Notes: a model not told the origin generated them from the sequence alone. Numbered from the stretch's first letter, positions 32,307 to 41,468 are shown. The stretch: 64,000 nt of DNA from Parvibaculum sp. (GCA_017642695.1 JAEPQD010000002.1:558001-622000); one strand, 5' to 3'. Numbers and translations: made by a program.

Positions 32307-33272
32307 TCACCCGAAATTGTCGGAAGCCGATTGCATCATGTGGATGAAGACGTCTTCGAGCGTTGACTCGACTTTGCGCCACGCGAGATCGGCGTCGCTG
32401 CGAAAAGGCGAGATGGCATTCTGCAGGGCATTGTCGTTCGCACCGCTCACATGGAGCGTCGCGCCGAACGGCGCTACCATCGCGACACCGCTGCGTCCCG
32501 CGAGATCGCGCGCAAGCCGGTTGATGCGGCGCTGCGAATTGCCGCTGACGAGCCACGTGACGAGGCCGGACTGGCGGATCACTTCGTTCACGGTACCGCG
32601 CGCGAGGAGCTTCCCGTAAGCGAGGTAGCAGATCTTGTGGCAGCGTTCCGCCTCGTCCATGTAGTGCGTACTGACGAGAACGGTGAGGCCATTGTCGGCG
32701 AGCTGATGAATCTCGTCCCAGAACTCGCGCCGCGCCTTGGGGTCGACGCCGGCCGTCGGTTCGTCGAGCAGCAGCAGCTTCGGTTCGTGCATGATCGCGG
32801 CGGCCAGTGCGAGGCGCTGCTTCCAGCCGCCGGACAGTGCGCCCGCAAGCTGGTTCGCACGCGTTTCAAGGCCCAGTTTTTCGAGCGTTTCGCGCACCGC
32901 CTGACGCGGCTTCTTCAATCCATAGATCGAGGCAACGAAGGCGAGGTTCTCGCGGATCGAGAGATCCTCATAGAGGCTGAAGCGCTGCGTCATGTAGCCG
33001 ACCTTCAGCTTGATGAGGTTACTCTCCGAGATGATGTCATGGCCGAGGCAGGTACCTTCTCCGGCGTCCGGCGTCAGCAATCCGCAGAGCATGCGGATCG
33101 TCGTCGTCTTGCCGCTGCCGTTCGGTCCGAGGAAGCCATAGATCTCGCCCTCGCGCACCTGCATGTCGATGCCGTCCACCACGGTCGTCGCGCCGAAGCT
33201 CTTGGTGAGTCCATGCACGTCGATGACGAGAGGGGCATCTTCCGCCGGTTCCGCGCGATGCGTCTGGCTCAT
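32307..33272 (-). CDS. ABC exporter ATPase subunit
   Basis: The 321-residue ATPase has Walker A GPNGSGKT (49-56), a Q-loop at YMTQRFSLYEDL, the signature LSGGWKQRLALA, Walker B LLLLDEPTAGVD and the switch histidine in VLVSTHYMDEA. A short C-terminal extension follows the CcmA/DrrA pattern. E. coli YbhF has two ATPase domains fused; this protein has one and must dimerise. It starts six bases after the HlyD stop. The substrate is unknown, with drugs or hydrophobic compounds inferred from relatives. Confidence 0.95.
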   Translation of the reverse strand: MSQTHRAEPAEDAPLVIDVHGLTKSFGATTVVDGIDMQVREGEIYGFLGPNGSGKTTTIRMLCGLLTPDAGEGTCLGHDIISESNLIKLKVGYMTQRFSLYEDLSIRENLAFVASIYGLKKPRQAVRETLEKLGLETRANQLAGALSGGWKQRLALAAAIMHEPKLLLLDEPTAGVDPKARREFWDEIHQLADNGLTVLVSTHYMDEAERCHKICYLAYGKLLARGTVNEVIRQSGLVTWLVSGNSQRRINRLARDLAGRSGVAMVAPFGATLHVSGANDNALQNAISPFRSDADLAWRKVESTLEDVFIHMMQSASDNFG

Positions 33273-33278
33273 GGCGGA

Positions 33279-34091
33279 CTACTCGGCTGCCGGTGGCGCT
33301 GCAAGCGTCACCGTGACGGGTTGGCCTGGGTGCAGCGATTCCGGTTCCTTGTCGGGTGTCGCTTCCGCCATGTAGACGAGCTTTTCTTTTGACCGGTCGC
33401 TGTAGATCACGGGCGGTGTGAATTCCGCTTGAGTGGAGATGAAACGGATCATGCCTGTGAGATCTTTCGGGCAATTGCTGCACGCGAAATGTACCTGAGC
33501 ACCTTCCTCCAGATGAGCGAGCGCTGCCTCCGGTACGAAAAAACGCACCTTGATGTTCTGCGGCGGCAGCAGCGAGACGACTGGCTGGCTCGGATTCACG
33601 AATTCACCTTCGCGGAAAAGCACGTCCTGCACGATGGCGCCGGCGGGCGCGTGACCTTCGCGCCGGGAGAGCCGCCATTTCGCCTGATCGAGTGCGGAGG
33701 CGGCGGTGAGCGTCGCTGCGCCCGCGCGGTCGCGGCGGGCGCGCGCCGTGTCGAGTTCAGCCTGTGCGACGTTGCGCTGCTTGCGGAGTTCGAGTTTGCG
33801 CTGGAGGTCGAGCTCAGCTTCACGGAGCGTCGCCTTGGCTTCGGCGAGCGTCGCCGCCGCGCCTTCGAGTGCGGCCTCTTCCGATGCGGTTTCGAGTCTG
33901 AAGAGGAGATCGCCCGCTTTCACGTGATCGCCGCGCTCTACCTCGATCGCTTCGACGAGGCCACCGTCTATCGGTGCGACGCGCACATAGTCACCCTCGG
34001 CATAGCCCTGCCAGGTATCCTTCGGCGGTTCGTCACAGCCGGTGAGAAGAAGCGCGGCCAGGCAAGCGGACAGGAGGGAATGGAGGCGCAT
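33279..34091 (-). CDS. HlyD-family periplasmic adaptor lipoprotein
   Basis: The 270-residue adaptor has a signal with lipobox LTGC (Cys19), a biotinyl-lipoyl half (GGLVEAIEVERGDHVKAGDLL), a Glu/Ala/Arg-rich coiled-coil hairpin (about 65-145), the second lipoyl half and a beta-barrel (FFVPEAALAHLEEGAQV). It links the inner-membrane ABC exporter to an outer-membrane channel, which is not encoded here. The layout equals YbhG of E. coli, though as a lipoprotein. It begins three bases after the tetR stop. Confidence 0.92.
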   Translation of the reverse strand: MRLHSLLSACLAALLLTGCDEPPKDTWQGYAEGDYVRVAPIDGGLVEAIEVERGDHVKAGDLLFRLETASEEAALEGAAATLAEAKATLREAELDLQRKLELRKQRNVAQAELDTARARRDRAGAATLTAASALDQAKWRLSRREGHAPAGAIVQDVLFREGEFVNPSQPVVSLLPPQNIKVRFFVPEAALAHLEEGAQVHFACSNCPKDLTGMIRFISTQAEFTPPVIYSDRSKEKLVYMAEATPDKEPESLHPGQPVTVTLAAPPAAE

Positions 34092-34094
34092 CGC

Positions 34095-34730
34095 TTACGC
34101 CTCCCTGTCTGCTGCGAGGCCGCGCGTGACGAATTCCGCATGGGCGGTGAAGAACCCGTCGGGATCGAGTTGCGGAAGTTCGCCGAACGTGTTTCGGGCG
34201 ATGGTGTTCAGGAGAATCGGAAAGATGATTTCCTGCACGGCGGCATCTACGTTGCATTGCCGGAACTCGCCGCGTGCGATGCCGAGCCTGACGATGCGCC
34301 CAACATTCCTGAAGCCGCGCTCGACGACGTGGTCGCGGTAGAACTCGCGAATCTCCGGAAAGTTACCTGCCTCGGACAGGATGATCTTTGCCAGCGAGGG
34401 CAGGGGCGTTGTCGTCGTGATCTCCTTCAGTTTGCCGATCACGAAATCCAGCAGTTCGGCACTTGAGCCTTCATAGGTATCGAGCAGCTTTTCGATTTCG
34501 TCGAAACGGGGCGTGGCGATCTCGCGCACGATGGCGGCAAAGAGGTCGGCCTTGCTCTCGAAATAGAGGTAGATCGTCGCCTTGCTGACGCCCGCCGCCT
34601 CCGCGACATCCTCAAGGCGTGCGGCCGCGAAGCCGCGTTCCGAGAAGACTTCGAGTCCCGCCGCCATGATCTCGGCTGGGCGGTCTTCCTTCCGCCGCTG
34701 CCATTTCTGTTCCTGCGGGCTCGGATTCAT
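34095..34730 (-). CDS. TetR-family repressor of the exporter operon
   Basis: The 211-residue regulator has a helix-turn-helix at about 39-60 (LEDVAEAAGVSKATIYLYF) and a C-terminal ligand domain of TetR_C type. It is the first gene of the exporter operon and a perfect palindrome lies 15 bases before its start, so it is very probably autorepressing and controls the whole unit. E. coli CecR (YbiH) with ybhGFSR has the same arrangement, and this is a likely relative. The ligand is unknown. Confidence 0.93.
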   Translation of the reverse strand: MNPSPQEQKWQRRKEDRPAEIMAAGLEVFSERGFAAARLEDVAEAAGVSKATIYLYFESKADLFAAIVREIATPRFDEIEKLLDTYEGSSAELLDFVIGKLKEITTTTPLPSLAKIILSEAGNFPEIREFYRDHVVERGFRNVGRIVRLGIARGEFRQCNVDAAVQEIIFPILLNTIARNTFGELPQLDPDGFFTAHAEFVTRGLAADREA

Positions 34731-34744
34731 CGGCGGGTTTCTCT

Positions 34745-34778
34745 CAAATAAATAACTGACTAGTCAGTTATTTATTTG
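34745..34778. promoter_or_regulatory. 34-bp perfect palindrome, predicted TetR operator
   Basis: Every base from 34745 to 34778 pairs with its mirror position. The centre is TGACTAGTCA with AT-rich arms (AAATAAATAAC and its complement). TGACTAGTCA cores are a known operator type for TetR regulators that control exporters. Its position just upstream of the tetR start, overlapping the probable promoter, supports autorepression. The AT-rich arms may include promoter boxes. Confidence 0.85.
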
Positions 34779-34902
34779 TTCAAACTCGAGCCGTCAAGAG
34801 GGCCCGGGGCAGACCCAGCAACTTGTTGGAACAAAAGAGAAAGTTTCAACGGCAGGTCAGAATGGGGGGCGGGGGCGGCCCTGCCGACACTCTCAAAAGC
34901 TA

Positions 34903-35151
34903 TCAAGTGTCTGTATCGTCCTCTGGATCGTCCGAATTTGCGTCCCGCTCGATCTGCTTGCCATCGAGGTCCCTGCGGCGGCGTTTTTCCTCATCCTTGG
35001 CGCGTTTCTTTGCGGCACCGCTCCGCCCGAACTTGACCCTGTTCGCAGCGGCCTCGTTCTCGCGTTCCTTTTTCGCGGCGCGCTTCTTTTCATCACGCGC
35101 CGTTTTTTTGAATGAGGCGAAATTAACTATATTTCCGCGATCCGAATCCAT
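34903..35151 (-). CDS. DUF4169 family protein
   Basis: The 82-residue, highly charged protein opens with a short hydrophobic GNIVNFASFKK stretch followed by Lys/Glu/Arg/Ala runs including AAANRVKFGRS. This matches the pattern of DUF4169 proteins (NLR..RK...ENR.KFGR). The role is unknown. In relatives this gene usually sits between fumC and a ribbon-helix-helix gene; here a 3.4-kb AsmA-like gene on the other strand separates it from that partner. The length and charged composition make it easy to mistake for noise, so confidence rests on the motif. Confidence 0.75.
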   Translation of the reverse strand: MDSDRGNIVNFASFKKTARDEKKRAAKKERENEAAANRVKFGRSGAAKKRAKDEEKRRRRDLDGKQIERDANSDDPEDDTDT

Positions 35152-35281
35152 AATTTGCCTGCCATATATTCAGAAAGACCCGTCGCGCAGCTTCATCTGC
35201 GAGATTAGGACAAAGACGGACGGCAAGGAACGGGGTGGGTGCGCCGGTCCCTCACCCGGCGTTGCTGAGCTGGAGATACTT

Positions 35282-38200
35282 TTGAATTCGATTCTGACCT
35301 ATATCGCCGGTCTTCTCGTCGTTCTGCTCTTTGCAGCTCTCGTGGGCCCCGGCCTTGTCGACTGGAACCAGTTTCGCGAAGGGATCGAAGCCCAGGCGTC
35401 CGAAGCGGCGGGCCGCCCGGTCAGCATCGGTGGCGATATCAGATTCCGGATTCTTCCTGCGCCGCACATGACACTCAACAAGATAAGGATCGGCCATCAG
35501 CCGAATGCCAACTCCCTGCCTTCGGAGCTGCATTTTGCAACGTTCGAGGAGATAGATGCCGAGATTGCGCTGACGCCGCTGCTCGGAGGCGACGTTAAGG
35601 TCACGAGTGTCCGTGTCGTTCGTCCAGAGATCAATCTGGAAGTACTGCCGGATGGAAGTGCGAACTGGCGTGGCCTCAATATCGCGGAGCGGATGCCGGC
35701 AGAAGGCATGTTCTCACTCGCGTCGATCAGTCTCGAAAAAGCGAGTTTCGACAATGGCATCGTCAACTACCGCAATCGCATAAACGGGCGCAGTTGGCGG
35801 GCCGAGGAAGTAAACGGCGAAGTTGTTGCAACGTCGCTTCTGGGGCCGTTGCGTTCCGAGGTCAGTGCGACGATCGGGGGAGTCCCGCTTGTCTTGCGGC
35901 TTGGACTCGGTTCCTTCGGAGGAGACAAGGCTTTCCAGGTCACAGCGGAAGCCGAAACCCCCGATTATCCGGTCCAGTTTCTGTTTTCGGGCGTCGCTAC
36001 CGAGTTCTCGCTCGCTGCCCGCCTCGACGGCAATGGGCGTTTGCGGATCGGACAGAGCGGCGAGCAAGGAGCGGCAAGCGAACCATCGCTGAGGGTCGAC
36101 GCGGCAATGGTCGTCAATGCCCGCCGCGCAAACCTGCGAAGCCTGTCGGTGAGGTCCGGCGGTTCGTCGCTTGAAGGATCGGCCACGGTCCGTTGGGACA
36201 GAAGGCCGGACTTCTCGCTGCAGCTTGCGGCGGAAAACTTCACGCTCGACCCGTTCCTCGACCGCTTTGCATCGGCATCCAGTTCAAGCGGGCAGGAACT
36301 TCTCGATGCGCTTCTGGTCAGCCAGCCTCCCGAGTGGATAGATGGCAACGTCGAAATCGCAACGGGGACGCTGACAGTACGCGATGTGCTTGTGCGGGGA
36401 ATGAAACTCGATGCCGCGCTGAAAGATGGTCATATCAATATTGCCGAGGCAAAAGGCGAACTCGGCGGTTCGACCGATGTCGGTATTCGCGGCAGGGTGT
36501 CGCCGGTGGAGGCGGGCTCCCGTTTCGAGGGAACAGCTTCGGTGCTGAGCGCAAATATTGCGGCTCTTGCCTATTGGCTGGCGCCGCCGGGCGACCCGGA
36601 AGAGAACGGCCGGGTGACGCCGCGTGGACGTCCCTTTGCAGCCAAGGCAGAGCTGCGCCTTGAGCCAGGTGTAACAAAGTTGAACGACCTCGCGATGGAT
36701 TATGCGAGCAACCTCGCGAAACCAGCATTGCGCGGCGACGTCTCCTATCGAAGTGATGAATCTCGTGCCGGCATAGAAGCAAAGCTCGATGTCAGAGATT
36801 TCGATTTCGATCCGCTGATTTCGCTACTGCCGGCGACGGCCGATCCGCTTCTCTTCTTCAATGCGCATGACATTGCGCTGACCCTGAAGGCAGACCGGCT
36901 TTCTCTTTTCGACCAGGAGATGAAAGACGTCGAAACGGAAATGTCGCTCGAGAGGGGGAGCCTCGATGTGCCTCGCCTCGATATCGGCGATATTGCAGGT
37001 GCCTCGCTTACTTTTTCGGGCAGGCTCGACAACGTCACGACCGGTGATCGGGAGGACGTGAAGGGACAATTCAAGAGTTCGATCCATGCGGAACGTTTCG
37101 GTGGTCTGCTCCAGATCGGTGGCTTCAATGTTCCCGATGTCGAAGGGCCGGTCGATATCGTCATTACCGGCATTTCGGGCGAAGCGGATGACAGCGAGGC
37201 TCGCGTAGATACGCTGACGCTCCAGGGAACCATACGCGGAAGCCGTGTCGATGGCGTTTTGAAGCGGTTGCATGAAGCGGAGGGCGGTGTGGACCGTCTC
37301 GATATCGTTGCCAATGCGGCCAACGACAAAGGGCGGATTCTTATCGAACAGCTTGGATTGTCCCCGCGAGAAGACCTCGCAGGGTCGGGTACGGTGTCCG
37401 TCCAGCTCGATGGTGATGCCGGCAGCGGCTATGAAGCGAACTTTCGTGTCAATGTGAGTGGAACGACCCTGACGGCGCGAGGAAAGGTCGAAAAACCCTT
37501 CGAGGCGCTCCGTTTTGCCGGCCGTGCGGATATCGCCGCTTCGGGTGTGATGCATGTCATGGGCTCCTTTGGCGCGCCGGAGCCTCTCGCCGCATGGATC
37601 GGCAATCAGGCCTCAGGGCCGGGTTTCGTTTTTTCGTCGGATGTCGTCTGGGACAAGGAAAGTCTTGTACTCAGTGATTTCGAGAGCGTGGCGGGTAACT
37701 TCCGTCTGTCGGGGAACGCTGGCTGGCGAGCGGGCGAGGGCGAACAACTGCCGAAGGTGACGGGAACGCTGGAAGCGAACGTCATCGATCTCACCTCCCT
37801 TGTTGCCGCCGAGGACGGCGAAAACGGTATATGGCCCGTTGATGCGCTGGATTGGTCGTTGCTTGCCCGCATGGAAGGCGATGTCGACCTCAAGGCAGGC
37901 GCCGTCCGGCTCGGCGCGCTGCCAATTGGTGATGTTTCCACGCATCTCGCCCTTTCGCACGGTGTTCTGACGGCATCGCCCTTTGTCGGCACTTATGGTG
38001 GAGGGCGGTTGTCCGCCGGAGCGCGCATCGAAGGTGGAACAGGCGAGCCTGGTATCGGGTTGACGATTCTTCTCGAGGAAGCCGAATTGCGAAAGTCGAG
38101 CACTCCCGTTGCAGGCGTCGCACCCGGTAATGGCCGTCTCGATTTCAGTGCACAATTGCAGGGACAGGGACGGAGCTGGTTTGCGCTGGTTTCGTCGGTG

Positions 38201-38728
38201 ACAGGAACGGGGACGATTGCCCTTTCCGATGCGGCGTTCGAGCCGCTCGATATAGCGGGCTTTTCCGACGCGCTTGCAGAGATCGAAACGATAGAAGCCT
38301 TTCCCGTTCTGGTGACGCAGGAGCTCTTTCAGGGCACTACGTCGGTGAGGGGGATTTCGGGCGAGTTCTCGGTGAGCGACGGGGTGATGCGTTTTGCCGA
38401 TCCCGAGATAGGTCTGGAAGACGGAAGCGGCGAAATTGGCCTTGTTTACGATCTCCCGCGCCTGGCTGCAGAAGCCGATCTTGTGGTGACGCTGAACGAA
38501 CCCGAAGGCGCACCGCCCTTCGGTATTTCGGCCGCTGGACGGCCGGGACGGATCGCAGTCGAAACACATATGCTGGCGCTGCAAAATTTTGTCGCCAGCC
38601 GGTTGCTGGCACGCAGCATCGAGGAGACCGGTGCCGAGGTGCCGGGAGATTTGCGCGATTTGATGGAGCTGCCGCCTGCTGCCGGGGCGGTGGTGACGCC
38701 GATGCCGAGGCCCTCCCTTCCCGATTGA
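35282..38728 (+). CDS. AsmA-family inner membrane-anchored protein
   Basis: The 1148-residue protein has one N-terminal helix (about 4-27) and then a very long periplasmic region with AsmA features: VDWNQFREGIEAQASEAAGRPVSIGGDIRF, LPAPHMTLNKIRIG, and a C-terminal AsmA_2 domain with FSLSD-like and GQGRSWFALVSSVTGTG blocks. AsmA-like proteins form lipid-carrying bridges for phospholipid traffic to the outer membrane, inferred here. A TTG at 35282 is chosen as start because GGAG lies about seven bases before it and the helix follows at once. The frame is open from 34823, but that part is low-complexity on the DUF4169 strand. Confidence 0.87.
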   Translation: MNSILTYIAGLLVVLLFAALVGPGLVDWNQFREGIEAQASEAAGRPVSIGGDIRFRILPAPHMTLNKIRIGHQPNANSLPSELHFATFEEIDAEIALTPLLGGDVKVTSVRVVRPEINLEVLPDGSANWRGLNIAERMPAEGMFSLASISLEKASFDNGIVNYRNRINGRSWRAEEVNGEVVATSLLGPLRSEVSATIGGVPLVLRLGLGSFGGDKAFQVTAEAETPDYPVQFLFSGVATEFSLAARLDGNGRLRIGQSGEQGAASEPSLRVDAAMVVNARRANLRSLSVRSGGSSLEGSATVRWDRRPDFSLQLAAENFTLDPFLDRFASASSSSGQELLDALLVSQPPEWIDGNVEIATGTLTVRDVLVRGMKLDAALKDGHINIAEAKGELGGSTDVGIRGRVSPVEAGSRFEGTASVLSANIAALAYWLAPPGDPEENGRVTPRGRPFAAKAELRLEPGVTKLNDLAMDYASNLAKPALRGDVSYRSDESRAGIEAKLDVRDFDFDPLISLLPATADPLLFFNAHDIALTLKADRLSLFDQEMKDVETEMSLERGSLDVPRLDIGDIAGASLTFSGRLDNVTTGDREDVKGQFKSSIHAERFGGLLQIGGFNVPDVEGPVDIVITGISGEADDSEARVDTLTLQGTIRGSRVDGVLKRLHEAEGGVDRLDIVANAANDKGRILIEQLGLSPREDLAGSGTVSVQLDGDAGSGYEANFRVNVSGTTLTARGKVEKPFEALRFAGRADIAASGVMHVMGSFGAPEPLAAWIGNQASGPGFVFSSDVVWDKESLVLSDFESVAGNFRLSGNAGWRAGEGEQLPKVTGTLEANVIDLTSLVAAEDGENGIWPVDALDWSLLARMEGDVDLKAGAVRLGALPIGDVSTHLALSHGVLTASPFVGTYGGGRLSAGARIEGGTGEPGIGLTILLEEAELRKSSTPVAGVAPGNGRLDFSAQLQGQGRSWFALVSSVTGTGTIALSDAAFEPLDIAGFSDALAEIETIEAFPVLVTQELFQGTTSVRGISGEFSVSDGVMRFADPEIGLEDGSGEIGLVYDLPRLAAEADLVVTLNEPEGAPPFGISAAGRPGRIAVETHMLALQNFVASRLLARSIEETGAEVPGDLRDLMELPPAAGAVVTPMPRPSLPD

Positions 38729-38734
38729 TGGCCA

Positions 38735-38989
38735 TCAGTTGTCCGGGGCGCAGGTCCGTCCGTCGGAGTTTTGCAGCGCATTGAGAATATAGACGCGGAT
38801 TGCGGACGAGAGGCTCCCCTTTCCGCCGCGCGCGGTATCGATGCGGCGAACGAGTTCGTTCACGGACGTCTTCTCACTGCAGGCGCGTTCCTTCAGAGCA
38901 TCCCAGAATGGCCGTTCGAGCGAGATCGACGTGCGGTGCCCGGCGATCGTCACGGAGCGCTTGACGTCCTCGATGTCTCCGCTCGCCAT
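38735..38989 (-). CDS. Ribbon-helix-helix protein (RHH_4 type)
   Basis: The 84-residue protein has the RHH_4 pattern: KRSVTIAGHRTSISLERPFWDAL, with the DNA-contacting strand, then SVNELVRRID and GSLSSAIRVYIL. It is probably a small DNA-binding regulator, but target and effect are unknown. It starts 13 bases after the fumC stop and is likely co-transcribed. It converges with the AsmA-like gene, six bases between stops. Confidence 0.88.
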   Translation of the reverse strand: MASGDIEDVKRSVTIAGHRTSISLERPFWDALKERACSEKTSVNELVRRIDTARGGKGSLSSAIRVYILNALQNSDGRTCAPDN

Positions 38990-39002
38990 TCGGTCCTCCG
39001 GG

Positions 39003-40394
39003 TTATTCCGGCGCGATCATCTTTTCGGGCCGGACGACCGCGTCGAATTCCTCGTCCGTCACATAGCCGCCGCCGACCGCTTCCTCGCGAAGCGTCGTAC
39101 CGTTCTTGTGTGCCGTCTTGGCGATCTTCGCCGCGTTGTCATAGCCGATCTTCGGCGCGAGTGCAGTGACCAGCATCAGCGAACGCTCGAGCGCGGCCTT
39201 GATGTTGTCTTCGCGCGGCTCGATGCCCACGACGCAATTATCGGTGAAGCTCACTGCGGCATCGGCCATGAGACGCACAGACTGCAGGAAGTTGTAGGCC
39301 ATGACGGGGTTGTAGACGTTGAGTTCAAAATGGCCCTGGCTTCCGGCGAAGGTGAGAGCGGCGTGGTTGCCGAATATCTGCACGCAGACCTGCGTCATCG
39401 CTTCGCACTGGGTCGGATTCACCTTGCCCGGCATGATCGAGGAGCCGGGTTCGTTTTCCGGCAGCGACAGTTCGCCAAGACCCGAGCGCGGGCCGGAACC
39501 GAGGAAACGGATGTCGTTCGCGATCTTGAAGAGCGAGGCCGCGACCGTGTTTATCGCACCGTGGCTGAAGACCATCGCGTCGTGCGCGGCCAGCGCCTCG
39601 AACTTGTTGGGCGCGGTCTTGAAGGGAAGCTTCGTGATCGCGGCTATCTTCTCGGCAACCGCTTCGGCGAAACCGACCGGCGCATTCAGTCCGGTGCCGA
39701 CTGCCGTGCCACCCTGTGCAAGTTCCATCAGTTTCGGCAGCGTCTGTTCGATGCGGGCGATGCCGTTCTCGACCTGCGCCGTATAACCGGAGAACTCCTG
39801 ACCAAGCGTCAGCGGAGTTGCGTCCTGCGTATGCGTGCGGCCGATCTTGATAATCTTGTTCCAGGCTTCTGCCTTGTCGTTCAGGGCGTTGCGGAGTTTC
39901 TGCAGTGCCGGGATCAGGCGGTGGTGAATTTCTTCCGCGCAGGCGACATGCATGGCTGTCGGGTAGGTGTCGTTCGACGACTGGCTCATATTGCAGTGGT
40001 CGTTCGGGTGAACCGGCTTTTTCGAACCCATTTCGCCGCCCATGATTTCGATGGCGCGATTCGAAATGACTTCGTTGGCGTTCATGTTGGATTGCGTGCC
40101 CGAACCCGTCTGCCAGACAACGAGAGGGAAGTGTTCGTCGAGCTTGCCTTCGATCACTTCCTGTGCCGCCTGCACGATGGCCTTGCCGATACCCGGATCG
40201 AGGCGCCCAAGTTCCATGTTGGCTTCCGCCGCGGCCCGCTTCACGATGCCAAGCGCGCGGACGACCGGCAGGGGCTGTTTTTCCCAACCGATCCTGAAGT
40301 TGCCGCGCGAACGCTCCGCCTGCGCGCCCCAGTATCTGTCGGCAGCCACTTCGATCGGGCCAAACGTATCCGTTTCGGTGCGGGTCTTGGTCAT
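39003..40394 (-). CDS. fumC: Class II fumarate hydratase FumC
   Basis: FumC is the iron-free hydratase that interconverts fumarate and malate in the TCA cycle. The 463-residue length is exact for the family. Marks are [18 protein letters not shown] at the start, [15 protein letters not shown], the [14 protein letters not shown] site, and the signature [14 protein letters not shown] 40394 is used; the open frame reaches 40484 but without family similarity. It precedes the ribbon-helix-helix gene by 13 bases and follows sspB by 105 bases. Confidence 0.97.
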   Translation of the reverse strand: MTKTRTETDTFGPIEVAADRYWGAQAERSRGNFRIGWEKQPLPVVRALGIVKRAAAEANMELGRLDPGIGKAIVQAAQEVIEGKLDEHFPLVVWQTGSGTQSNMNANEVISNRAIEIMGGEMGSKKPVHPNDHCNMSQSSNDTYPTAMHVACAEEIHHRLIPALQKLRNALNDKAEAWNKIIKIGRTHTQDATPLTLGQEFSGYTAQVENGIARIEQTLPKLMELAQGGTAVGTGLNAPVGFAEAVAEKIAAITKLPFKTAPNKFEALAAHDAMVFSHGAINTVAASLFKIANDIRFLGSGPRSGLGELSLPENEPGSSIMPGKVNPTQCEAMTQVCVQIFGNHAALTFAGSQGHFELNVYNPVMAYNFLQSVRLMADAAVSFTDNCVVGIEPREDNIKAALERSLMLVTALAPKIGYDNAAKIAKTAHKNGTTLREEAVGGGYVTDEEFDAVVRPEKMIAPE

Positions 40395-40499
40395 GGTCAG
40401 GCGCTCCAGCAGGGCTTGCCGCCGCAGGTCGGGCGGGAAAGGTCGATTGGGCGCTGATTTAGCATGTGGGGTCGGGAGCGCCAAGGCGCAGCCGATTGA

Positions 40500-40973
40500 C
40501 TATTTCTTCCGGAATGCGTCGAGGCTCACGACCTCGCCCGACGTGTCGGCCGCAGGCTCCTCGGGGTTGGAGGCTTCGACGGCCCGCTCTTCGGCAATGT
40601 TGGTGCCGGCGCTCACGCCTTCGACCTGGAATTGCAGGCCGAACTGCACACTCGGATCGAAGAAACCCTGCACGGCCGAGAAAGGGACGACGAGACGTTC
40701 GGGAATCTTGTTGAAGGTGAGGTCGACGGAGAAACGTTCGTCGTTCACTTCGAGATTCCAGAACTGGTGCTGCAGCACAATGGTCATTTCCTCGGGGTAC
40801 TGCGATTGCAGCTTCTCGGAAATGTCGACGCCGGGCGCGTCGGTGCGGAACGAAATATAGAAATGATGTTCGCCAGGCAGACCGTCGTCCCGCGCAATCT
40901 TCAGCGCGCGCCGCACAACGCCCCGCAAGGCGTCCTGGGCCAGCACATCGTATCGCATCAGGTCATCGGCCAA
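40500..40973 (-). CDS. sspB: ClpXP adaptor SspB (alphaproteobacterial type)
   Basis: SspB delivers ssrA-tagged proteins to the ClpXP protease. The 157-residue product has the alpha-type core with FYISFRTDAPGV, EEMTIVLQHQFWNLEV, FSVDLTFNKIPERLVVPF and the AVQGFFDPSVQFGLQF block. A flexible tail ends in VVSLDAFRKK, the ClpX-binding type of C-terminal peptide. It lies about 166 bases downstream of the tmRNA gene on the same strand, so the adaptor and its tag are genetically linked. An ATG at residue 6 is a possible alternative start. Confidence 0.95.
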   Translation of the reverse strand: MADDLMRYDVLAQDALRGVVRRALKIARDDGLPGEHHFYISFRTDAPGVDISEKLQSQYPEEMTIVLQHQFWNLEVNDERFSVDLTFNKIPERLVVPFSAVQGFFDPSVQFGLQFQVEGVSAGTNIAEERAVEASNPEEPAADTSGEVVSLDAFRKK

Positions 40974-41139
40974 TTGTCACTCCGAGGAAGGTTGAGTCGA
41001 GTTTGCTAAGATAACAACGATTCAATCAGCGTTTGGCTGCGAAATCCAGACGAACAGGGTAATCCAGTGAGTACATCCGCCGGATTCTCGTTCATGTGGC
41101 GCCGGCGACACCGCTACTCGCATGAACAATGTGACATGA

Positions 41140-41462
41140 AAAGTGGGGGCTTCTGTTGCCAGGTGCCCCCGAACCCCGCCTTACCCGGCTAAGGGCAAGG
41201 GCTTAGATCGAGGTTGTCGCACTGCTTACGCAGCGAGACGTGCCTCAGCATAGTTGTCGTTGGCAACTATAAAACGGCCCGATAACGGTGGGTACCATGC
41301 CGGGCAAAAAGACTGTCTTTACACCCTCGTCGATCCTGGTTCGCCCCCAAGGTCCCTGCCGCGACAGGGGAAAAATGGTGGAGGCGCCGGGTACTGCCCC
41401 CGGGTCCGAATGGCTTATTGCACAGTCCGTTTATCGCCATAGCCGGACGGAAATCCGCCGGC
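41140..41462 (-). ncRNA. ssrA: Two-piece (circularly permuted) tmRNA
   Basis: The minus strand carries a permuted tmRNA. First comes the acceptor piece, ending GCGCCTCCACCA at 41376. Then a 27-nt spacer (41349-41375) with a CCCTG/CAGGG hairpin that is probably excised, then the coding piece starting GGGGGCGAACCAGGATCGAC at 41348. The acceptor stem GGGGGCG pairs with CGCCTCC with one G-U pair. The T arm is CCGGG-GGCAGTA-CCCGG. The P2 helix pairs ACAGTC and GACTGT between the pieces. The tag frame at 41264-41226 (GCC through TAA) encodes ANDNYAEARLAA. The mature 5' end of the acceptor piece and the end near 41140 are estimates. Confidence 0.96.
41145..41170 (-). terminator. Terminator of the tmRNA gene
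   Basis: On the minus strand GGGGGC pairs with GCCCCC (41170-41165 with 41150-41145) around a 14-base loop, then ACTTTT follows. It fits the end of the tmRNA coding piece. Confidence 0.7.
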
Positions 41463-41468
41463 ACCCTT

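Noticed and set aside
34823-35281. N-terminal extension of the AsmA-like gene
   Set aside because: The extra 153 residues are Ser/Arg/Phe-rich low complexity opposite DUF4169. The first family-like segment is the helix at 35282, which has a ribosome site.
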